DNA of 25,335 nt from Cladosporium sp. IMV 00045 (Eukaryota; Ascomycota; Dothideomycetes; Cladosporiales; Cladosporiaceae): NCBI GenBank assembly GCA_001931905.2, contig MSJI02000361.1:1-25335 (forward strand), written 5' to 3'. The position numbers and the translations under genes are program-made. Positions 19,297 to 25,335 of this stretch are shown piece after piece (position 1 is the first letter of the stretch; every line of letters starts with the position of its first letter). The notes beneath the pieces were generated by a model. That model searched no databases, was not told the DNA's origin, and saw nothing but the letters and a program-made list of their open reading frames with translations.

Positions 19297-21321
19297 TCAC
19301 TGGAGGAATGTCGTGTTGAAAAGACGATTCCCAGTGTCAGTTGCTCCCTGGCCAGTAAATTGATTATCAGAGACGCGCAGAGTAACGAGCTTGATGCCAC
19401 ATTTGATGGCTGCTGCGCGGAGTAGGCCTTCGTTCCCGATGGAACGCCTTTGCACAACGCATGCCACTACCACTATCGTGACCTTGCTCCGGAGCGCACG
19501 AACGTGCTCGATGGCGTCTTTCATCGTGGTCCCATTGTTGACGACCGAGTCGACCAGAATCACATTCTCGCAGTCATTCAGATGTGTGTGCCTGATGTCA
19601 CCGCTGTTCTTCGCATGGAGAAATGCGGCGCCCGGGAAAGCGTCGCTGACGCCCAGTGCGAGAGGCTCTCCACCCCGCATCAAAGCCACCACAAGGGTCC
19701 GCGCTTCCCCACGAAGCCGGTATCCGGTAGCAAGCCCACCCTGAACGTGCTTGATTGGGTATTCTTCGAGTCCGATCACCTCTGTCAGGATACGAGTAGC
19801 CAAATATTGCCCCACTCGTTCATGAGCCTTTCGAAGCAGAGGTCCATTCTTCTCGGCATCACGGGTGGCAGTCATGAGGAGCTTCGCCGCGCTAGACTCT
19901 GTCTCATCACGTACATCCATGCGAGGCAGCAAGAGCTTCTTGATGAAGTCGTCACTGGCAGGATCGCACGGCGGGAGGCGCGTAAAGTCGAGTCTTGGTC
20001 GCACAGATCTGGGCAGCAACGCTTGTCTTGCACGTAGCTGGGTTGATCTCAACGCTTGATCTAGGGCATCATCCATAGTGCGGCTTCTGGTCTCCTCGTC
20101 GCCCACAACGACCACAGCTTGATCTGCTTCTTGTAGCATCTCGAGATCGAGTATGCTATCTCCGAAAGCCCACACGTATTGACGATACTCGTTTCGGAGT
20201 CGGGAGACAAGATGTGCTTTGACCGCTGCGTTGACTACGTAGCCATCGTGCAAGCGACCTCCTCCTATAACTTGGACAGCGCGGTCGAGCTTCGCTAGTT
20301 GCAGTACATTCTCCCAGATCCTTTTCAGTCCGCTAGTGATAACGACGACTTTCGTGTGAGGCGTTCTTGATGCGCGCTCCAAAAGAGATGCCATCTCTGT
20401 GTGCATGTGAACCGCTGAAGCTGTCTCGAAGCAGATCTCCTCGAACATGCAGTCCGTCATGATCTCATCGTAGATGAGAACCAGTTGCCGAAAAGCGAGA
20501 TATGAGTATCCCAGTGGACCCCCAAACAGATTCTGAAGAAAGTCTGCGTCGACGCCTGATAACTTTCGGCTGACGGCGTCATGGAACATCTTGCCAGTGT
20601 CGAAGGACGCAAGGGTCTTATCTCCGTCAAACACAAGCGTAGTTTGGGTTGAGCTGACAGAACTTGGATTTCGATCAAAAGATGAGTCCAGCGCATGTCT
20701 TGCACGTTCCAAATTGTGTTCTTGTGAATGCTGAGCGAAGTCCAAGCAAAGCTCTGCGACTTTCTCCGTTGTCGCAGTACTTGAAAGGCTATAGTATAGA
20801 ATGTCGTTGCGGCTGCACAGGTCTCGCAGATCGGATTCTTCCTTTCGTCTCCATTCTTCGATCGCTGAATGCGGATGTGCCTGTCTCGCTCTTAAGGTGT
20901 CACTGATGCATCGACTGACGATCTCTTCAGCCGACGTGTTCATGTATATGACGTGGGAGAATGTCGCGAGATCAGCGGCAGTGTATATCGGTATTGCAAA
21001 TCCGCTCTCTTCGGACCAGAGCATGAAATGTCCTGTGACAAGGCCCGTACGCCCCGTGAGTGTACATTGTTGTCTGATATGCTCAATTGCTCGTTGCCGG
21101 TAAATAGCCTGCTCCGAGCTTTCGAGATCTTTGAAAGCCTCGAGGCCTCCTTCGACCAAGCTCGCGATAACGTCAGAACCCTCGTAGAACAGGAATGACT
21201 CTTTGCTAAGATGCTCCTGCAATCGATGTAGCAGAGTGGTCTTGCCCGAACCTGGAAGTCCGTACAAGCCGATCACGGTTGAAGTGGCGGCTTCTCTGAT
21301 ATTCTTGTTCGCTTTCTCCAT
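19297..21321 (-). CDS. P-loop kinase + HAD phosphatase + uracil phosphoribosyltransferase fusion
   Basis: One uninterrupted frame of 674 residues holds three enzyme modules. Residues 15-200 are a P-loop kinase-like domain with Walker A GLPGSGKT at 21-28. Residues 227-420 are a HAD phosphatase related to phosphoserine phosphatase: DGDKT at 232-236, the motif II hydroxyl region ITSG at 328-331, and GDSILD at 387-392. Residues 470-674 are a uracil-phosphoribosyltransferase-type domain: MRGG at 548-551, PRPP loop VDSVVNNGTT at 590-599, and a C-terminal DTGNRLF base-binding loop at 662-668. Chemically it could salvage a base to its nucleotide and also phosphorylate or dephosphorylate a related compound. 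Whether all modules act on pyrimidines is inference. All catalytic loops look intact. The start is the first ATG before the P-loop domain. Likely cytosolic: no signal peptide or membrane span. Confidence 0.9.
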   Translation of the reverse strand: MEKANKNIREAATSTVIGLYGLPGSGKTTLLHRLQEHLSKESFLFYEGSDVIASLVEGGLEAFKDLESSEQAIYRQRAIEHIRQQCTLTGRTGLVTGHFMLWSEESGFAIPIYTAADLATFSHVIYMNTSAEEIVSRCISDTLRARQAHPHSAIEEWRRKEESDLRDLCSRNDILYYSLSSTATTEKVAELCLDFAQHSQEHNLERARHALDSSFDRNPSSVSSTQTTLVFDGDKTLASFDTGKMFHDAVSRKLSGVDADFLQNLFGGPLGYSYLAFRQLVLIYDEIMTDCMFEEICFETASAVHMHTEMASLLERASRTPHTKVVVITSGLKRIWENVLQLAKLDRAVQVIGGGRLHDGYVVNAAVKAHLVSRLRNEYRQYVWAFGDSILDLEMLQEADQAVVVVGDEETRSRTMDDALDQALRSTQLRARQALLPRSVRPRLDFTRLPPCDPASDDFIKKLLLPRMDVRDETESSAAKLLMTATRDAEKNGPLLRKAHERVGQYLATRILTEVIGLEEYPIKHVQGGLATGYRLRGEARTLVVALMRGGEPLALGVSDAFPGAAFLHAKNSGDIRHTHLNDCENVILVDSVVNNGTTMKDAIEHVRALRSKVTIVVVACVVQRRSIGNEGLLRAAAIKCGIKLVTLRVSDNQFTGQGATDTGNRLFNTTFLQ

Positions 21322-22131
21322 AGCGTAGGTGACTTCGTATATGCTAGTTGATATGTTGACTGTGCAATGCGCGCCTTTGTGAGAGTCTTAGTTAACCCGG
21401 GCAGAGAATCGAAAAATGATCCGCTATTGCCTGTCATGTTATATATCTGGGGCAAATCCATCTCTTGCTAACCTAGGCGGACCGGGCTCGCTTGAAAGCA
21501 TGCTGCAGCATGGGGCAGCATACGCAATTGTCGGTGATACGATGGGCATGGCAGCAGCATGATCACAGATCCCATCAATCAACCCCTCTCTATGGCATGG
21601 CGCCAATCACGTGGAGCATGCCAAATGCGAAGCATGCACACGTTGTCGCTTCGGTATGCCACATAATGGTATGTTGGTGGTGACGTGTTACAATCACGAA
21701 CACCTAAGACTGCTGACTACCTCGAGCCGTGTGGTTTCTCAGCTGCCATCCGGCATGGTTGACCACGTTTGCACATTCATGTCTAAAGATGCAACTCCGA
21801 GCGTTGACTCATCGTTTTGTGCTTAAAGTCGTCTGCATGTGTAGACGGCGCTAAATCGCCACGCTGCAATTTAGCGCCGAATTTGCAAGGTCGGGGCGGA
21901 GGCAGAAGTTGCCACCACAGGATCGTCCACTCGCTCACATAGTACACCGTGCAACATCTGTGTGTACTTGTCCACTCAATGTGCTGGAAATCGTTACGGG
22001 CTGATGATGAAAGCGCATTCCTCGTGAAGTATTGAGCTCGAAGTTCTCGAGTGAAAGTGAACGTTCTCTTAATTTAAGTTGAGGGAGATTCAACGCCCTT
22101 GATCCGACTGGTTGACGAAGCACAGTTTCTA
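21322..22131. other. Spacer with perfect stem-loop, no gene
   Basis: This lies upstream of the fusion gene and downstream of the CDIN1-like gene. It is rich in GCAGCAT-type motifs around 21498-21560 and carries an 11-bp perfect inverted repeat at 21846-21879. The frames present have no recognisable motif. Confidence 0.4.
21846..21879. repeat. 11-bp perfect inverted repeat (stem-loop)
   Basis: CGGCGCTAAAT (21846-21856) and ATTTAGCGCCG (21869-21879) are exact reverse complements around a 12-nt loop. It could be a small MITE remnant, a transcription-end hairpin or a paired protein-binding site. TTTAGCGCC is one base from the E2F-type TTTSGCGC core; I give that little weight. Confidence 0.8.
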
Positions 22132-23109
22132 TCACAACGACCTCTGCTCTGAAAGAACCTCCTGTGAAGTGATCCACCGCAACAGATCTTCTTCCCTCAT
22201 GACCTTTAAGCCATCAATTACCAGATGTTCAGACTCGTACCCCAGTCGATAGACCACAATTCCATGTCCAAACGCTGCCACGTATCGTCGCAGCTGTGCT
22301 TTGTTCTTTTTGTGCACGAAAGGGTTTGACTTGAAACCGAACATATTCTTGTATTCGATCCACTTGCAATCGAATCCGCAGAGTCGGGTGACCTTCGAGA
22401 AGAGTATATCGGGGGTTAATCTGACGACATCGGCGGACCCGGCCTCGATGGCACGGCGAATGTTCTCTCTCCGCTCCGTCTCATTGGAAGATTGGGGTTG
22501 ATATGCTCGTATCTTGACGGCAAATGCTGTTTCTGCGGCCAAAGCTTCTGCTGCTTTCGTTGCCATCTTGGTTTTCCGAGCAACCTCGCCCTCTGGGCTC
22601 TCGTCTATTGGGAGTAGTCGAAGAGCGCCCTGGAGGATTGCACCAACAATTTCAGGATCCAGAGTGGTTCCCGTAGACCTGATAATATCTTGGACTGTGG
22701 GTCTCGCAAACCGGAGTTTGTATGCTGTTTTGAAGACCGGCTTCACAGTAGCCGACAGAATGCCACTGTATTGGATCGTGTTCATCGGTACGTCTGCTGT
22801 CCGATGTTGCGTGGCGTACGCGGTTCGCTCTCTGAAAACGAGATCATCATATGTGTCGCTTGTAGACCGCCAGTGGGAGAATATCGCGCCTTGCTTGTGG
22901 AGACTCGAATCTCGCATATGCTGCTCGAAGGACGTTGTATTCGAAAAGCCTTTTCGACATCTCAGGCAGTCTGTATGGGCTGGATGCGTACTTAGATGGC
23001 TCTGTACACCTTTCCAATCGTGAAATGGGAGACCGCAACAATTGAAAATCATCTTGAAATCCAACTTGAGCATGCTATAGATTCTAGGAACGTTCGAAGC
23101 AGCCGTCAA
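22132..23109 (-). CDS. C2H2-finger protein with CDIN1/TPD-type nuclease domain
   Basis: The single-exon product has 325 residues. The N-terminal part holds a zinc finger CLRC...HMRDSSLH (C48, C51, H64, H71) after a more degenerate one around C24/C25, H38 and H42. The C-terminal part matches the TPD-motif family (PF14811), which includes human CDAN1-interacting nuclease 1: TPDILF with D234, then WIEYKNMFG at 250-258 (E252, K254), then the conserved basic segment KNKAQLRRYVAAFGHGIVVYRLG. D...E-x-K is the PD-(D/E)XK nuclease core, so a metal-dependent DNase-like fold is expected; the biological substrate is unknown. Joining finger and nuclease suggests sequence-directed or nuclear DNA action, which is inference. 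Start: ATG at 23109; M13 and M20 are alternatives ahead of the first finger. It lies 440 bases from the deaminase gene, same strand. Confidence 0.8.
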   Translation of the reverse strand: MTAASNVPRIYSMLKLDFKMIFNCCGLPFHDWKGVQSHLSTHPAHTDCLRCRKGFSNTTSFEQHMRDSSLHKQGAIFSHWRSTSDTYDDLVFRERTAYATQHRTADVPMNTIQYSGILSATVKPVFKTAYKLRFARPTVQDIIRSTGTTLDPEIVGAILQGALRLLPIDESPEGEVARKTKMATKAAEALAAETAFAVKIRAYQPQSSNETERRENIRRAIEAGSADVVRLTPDILFSKVTRLCGFDCKWIEYKNMFGFKSNPFVHKKNKAQLRRYVAAFGHGIVVYRLGYESEHLVIDGLKVMREEDLLRWITSQEVLSEQRSL

Positions 23110-23549
23110 TCAATATTTAACACCACGCTGCTTCACACCATTTGGACGAAGTAGAATGCTGGATGATCGCTGTCCCACTTTAGCCAGCGCAACAACACAA
23201 TCGCGCATTATGTGCCGTGGTACAAATCAATATGGACCACTTCGGGAGCAAAAGTTGTTTCACAACGAGACGCAGTATCGGAACCTTCTTATGTGACTAA
23301 ATACCAAACCCAGCCACTAGTCCAATTATTTGAGAGACAGGATGATAGAGTGGAAGACTATCACTTTCTAAGCCAAAAAACATCACGTCACGAATGCATT
23401 GTCGCCATCTTGTTTTTGGAACGTATGAGATCATGCTTGCACAATGCGCGCAACCAAACCCCAAGAAAATGCCGCCCGCACACCACTTGACTAATCTCAA
23501 TCATCTTTGCGCCGCAACAACACATTGGGTGAATCGAATCCTCCAGAAG
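23110..23549. other. Spacer, no gene seen
   Basis: This lies between the deaminase stop codon and the CDIN1-like start on the same strand, and should contain that gene's promoter. Composition is ordinary, with no repeats or RNA genes recognised. Confidence 0.35.
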
Positions 23550-24861
23550 TCAGCGGGTACTTTGCATCTTCGCTGTCGTGATACCGATTGTTGACTCGAA
23601 CCTTGTGCGTGGAAGGACACCATTTTGGAATGATGCGTACGACAAATCTTTGGTCGTATTTGCCATCCTCCTTAGTATTCCTTGGATTGCGTTCTTGTCT
23701 TCCGCAAATTCTTCCCAACGCGGAACAGTCCATCTGACCCACACGTTACCATGGCAAGGTCGCTTGTGCGTCTCCAATGGATGGTTGCGAAAATACAAAT
23801 CGCAACAATAGCAGGACGGTTTGCTGCATGCAATGTATCTGTCATCGTTGAAAAATTGCATGCCCTTCACATGGAAAAATTCCAACATGACCACCTCAGC
23901 GTGTGGCTTGGTCTTTGCCTTTGCCTTCGCATTGGCTGAGTGAAACCATTGGATCAGAGAATCGGCTTTTTGGAGTCTTTCGAGTAATGCGTCACACATA
24001 CAAGATCCCTTGAAGTTCGGAAAGACTCGTAGGATCAAGTTGTGCAAGTCCTTATCCAACTGCAAGCTGATCTTCTCGTATGTTGGAGGCTGCACCGATC
24101 GCACGGCTGCATTCTGTATGATGGTGAGAAATCCAGGCGCATGTGCGACAAGTGATATCGAACTCTTGTGCCAGTGACCCAGCCTAGCCACCAGATGCCT
24201 TGCAGAGGATAGAAGACCGCCGTCATTGCTGCTCTCACTCAATTCCTTCAGCAAGTCGTACATGAAAGTGTGTCGAAACTCATATGCAGCCTTGCAGAGA
24301 CCGTGACTGCATTCCTTTTGCGCCAATAATGCTCTGATGCCCGACCAAATCATGCCTTCTTCTTGAAGTCAGAAAATGCCAAACAGTCGAACGTCCGATG
24401 GGAGGAACCTTACCGCTTGACTGAGCGTCATATCCACTTAACAAACTGTCCTCGGGCTTCAGCCTCTCAAGCCGCTCAAGCCTGTTCACGTATGCCGATA
24501 TTCGATCTTGGCTGCGTTCCACAGAGCAAAGAGCGATTTCAGCCATGATGGAATTCCTACTCGTCCCCTCGGAAGAACATTTGGCGAGAATACGCAAGAC
24601 CTCTTTCAAGTGGCACGCTGCACTTTCTTGATAGCGTTCCGCAGTGGTGATCCAGAAAGTGGCACCGCCTGCGCCTTCTTCAACCCCAATCGACGTAACA
24701 CTCTGTCCCGCGTGTTCGGAATCACACATGAAACAGAGGTCATCTAGAAAGTGGTGCCACCTTGACCGAGTATCGACTCTGGTACTCGAGCCGTGTGCGC
24801 CTGTCGTGTCTGATCTTGATCCGTGCTGGAGGAGACTTTGCACGAAAAGGCTGTCGTAACG
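23550..24861 (-). CDS. OTT_1508-like nucleic-acid/nucleotide deaminase, 5' end missing
   Basis: Exons 24861-24414 and 24361-23550 join across a 52-nt intron (GTAAGG...TTTTCTGAC...AAG). The second exon carries the deaminase core: HAE (residues 151-153 counted from its ATG at 24353), then CSKPSCYCC (C181 and C184), the zinc and proton-shuttle ligands of the cytidine-deaminase fold in the OTT_1508 family, followed by RPCHGNVWVRW. Fungal members are thought to act on nucleic acids or nucleotides; no substrate is demonstrated. The conserved N-terminal region FLDDL...FWITT starts before the first usable ATG (24729-24727), and the open frame begins only at an in-frame stop at 24862-24864, right where the pogo element begins. 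The natural start and promoter therefore appear cut off. The gene is either a 5'-truncated relic or re-starts at the internal ATG. Confidence 0.75.
24362..24413 (-). other. Intron of the deaminase gene with tandem AAGAAG acceptor
   Basis: The donor is AGCG|GTAAGG, the branch site TTCTGAC and the acceptor TTCAAG|AAG. The acceptor is a NAGNAG pair three bases apart, and either choice keeps the frame, adding or dropping one Glu before GMIWSG. Confidence 0.75.
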
Positions 24862-24872
24862 TTACGGTAGGG

Positions 24873-24907
24873 GAAGCGGGACAGTACTAGAAGCGGGACA
24901 GTCCCGC
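24873..24907. repeat. Direct repeat and palindrome near transposon end
   Basis: GAAGCGGGACAGT occurs at 24873-24885 and again at 24890-24902. The second copy overlaps the perfect palindrome GCGGGACAGTCCCGC at 24893-24907. Subterminal repeats of this kind often serve as transposase-binding sites. Confidence 0.75.
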
Positions 24908-24965
24908 GCGCTTATCTCGCGTTATTATTCGATTTTTACGTGTCCTTTCTTCTTATTCCTTTCTT

Positions 24966-25335
24966 ATGCCTACCTATACCGAAGATACGCTTACTACGGC
25001 CCTAACGGCCTACCGAAATAGCGAATATACCTCGATTCGAAAGTGCGCTTACGCGTTTAATATCCCTCCTTCTTCTCTCGCTTCGCGGCTCTCTAACCGA
25101 ACTTCCTACTCTCTATCGCACGAATCGCAAAAGATACTCTCGACGGCCGAAGAGAAGGCTCTCCTAAAGTCTATTACTCGATTATCGAAGTCGGGAGTCC
25201 CTATTACTCTCGCGTTAACGAGAGAACTCGCCGAAGAAATCCGTAACTCCCGCTTCCGCCTAAGCTCGACTCCGACTTCCTACCCTCCTATTAGTAAACG
25301 GTGGATCGATAGGTTCCGAAAACGATACCCGATAC
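24966..25335 (+). CDS. pogo/Tigger-type transposase, N-terminal part (cut by window end)
   Basis: The 123 codons from ATG at 24966 are open to the window edge. Residues about 5-45 read as a psq-type helix-turn-helix (DTLTTALTAYRN...SIRKCAYAFNIPPSSLASRL). Residues about 60-123 read as a CENP-B/Tc5-type DNA-binding domain ending in KRWIDRFRKRYP, the usual landmark before the DDE domain of fungal Fot1/pogo transposases. These domains bind the element's terminal repeats; the catalytic DDE domain would lie beyond the window. Codon choice is peculiar: only two CpA and three TpG occur in 370 bases, and CpG is plentiful. Whether the whole gene is intact cannot be seen. Confidence 0.85.
   Translation, partial: MPTYTEDTLTTALTAYRNSEYTSIRKCAYAFNIPPSSLASRLSNRTSYSLSHESQKILSTAEEKALLKSITRLSKSGVPITLALTRELAEEIRNSRFRLSSTPTSYPPISKRWIDRFRKRYPI

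Larger units (their letters stand above)
24855..25335 (+). mobile_element. pogo/Tigger (Fot1-like) DNA transposon, left end and 5' part
   Basis: The transposase frame starting at 24966 and the upstream sequence mark the left end of a Tc1-mariner-superfamily element running out of the window. The exact terminus is unclear. It lies within or next to the 12-bp palindrome CGTAACGTTACG (24855-24866), which contains a TA that could be the target duplication. Just inside are a 13-bp direct repeat GAAGCGGGACAGT (24873-24885 and 24890-24902) and the palindrome GCGGGAC-A-GTCCCGC (24893-24907), possible transposase-binding sites. From 24901 to the end, CpA and TpG are nearly absent although the reading frame is open. 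Confidence 0.75.

Noticed and set aside
19450..20037. 195-codon plus-strand frame
   Set aside because: Antisense shadow of the UPRTase and HAD modules of the fusion gene.
22514..23023. 169-codon plus-strand frame
   Set aside because: Antisense shadow of the CDIN1-like gene.
1..25335. CRISPR arrays, operons, ribosome binding sites
   Set aside because: Intron-containing eukaryotic genes and no spaced direct repeats; these feature types do not apply here.

Overview
The window looks like nuclear DNA of a filamentous ascomycete (Pezizomycotina; a Dothideomycete is my guess, not shown). Support: short introns of about 45-55 nt with CTGAC-type branch sites, fungal-restricted protein families (DUF3505/OrsD-like, fungal BTB, OTT_1508-like deaminase), pogo/Fot1-type transposon sequence, and strong signs of repeat-induced point mutation (RIP): long tracts with no CpA or TpG, and CpA-to-TpA type stop codons in a decayed duplicate.

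Layout. 1-1500: AT-rich relic with no intact gene. 2552-3608 (+): zinc alcohol dehydrogenase with a GC-AG intron. 4214-6406 (-): decayed copy of a C2H2/DUF3505 (OrsD-like) protein. 6731-9511 (-): intact 926-residue paralogue whose C-terminal half carries what I read as tyrosine-recombinase signature residues. 9498-10578 (-): two-exon BTB/POZ protein. 10579-12270: gene-poor. 12271-13849 (+): RAI1/DXO-like (PD-(D/E)XK) protein that splices in frame to a Cys/His-rich tail. 14957-15679 (-): broken paralogue of it. 15800 to about 17406 (-): membrane-anchored fungal protein with an HEPN-like R-H-x3-H motif, interrupted by two frameshifts. 18027-18842 (-): CYTH/thiamine-triphosphatase-like protein. 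19297-21321 (-): P-loop kinase + HAD phosphatase + uracil phosphoribosyltransferase fusion. 22132-23109 (-): C2H2 finger fused to a CDIN1/TPD-type nuclease domain. 23550-24861 (-): OTT_1508-like nucleic-acid deaminase whose 5' end abuts a pogo/Tigger-type transposon (about 24855 to window end, +) with an open but window-truncated transposase.

How the genes may work together. Apart from the dehydrogenase, BTB and CYTH genes, the predicted activities converge on nucleic acids or nucleotides: RNA-cap nuclease-like, HEPN-like, deaminase, CDIN1-like nuclease, base salvage/kinase/phosphatase and recombinase-like. Several are duplicated or broken and the block is bracketed by repeat-derived DNA. That fits a fast-evolving accessory island, possibly of conflict or self/non-self type. 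This is inference from motifs; nothing shows that these genes form one pathway. They lie on both strands with long gaps and are not an operon.
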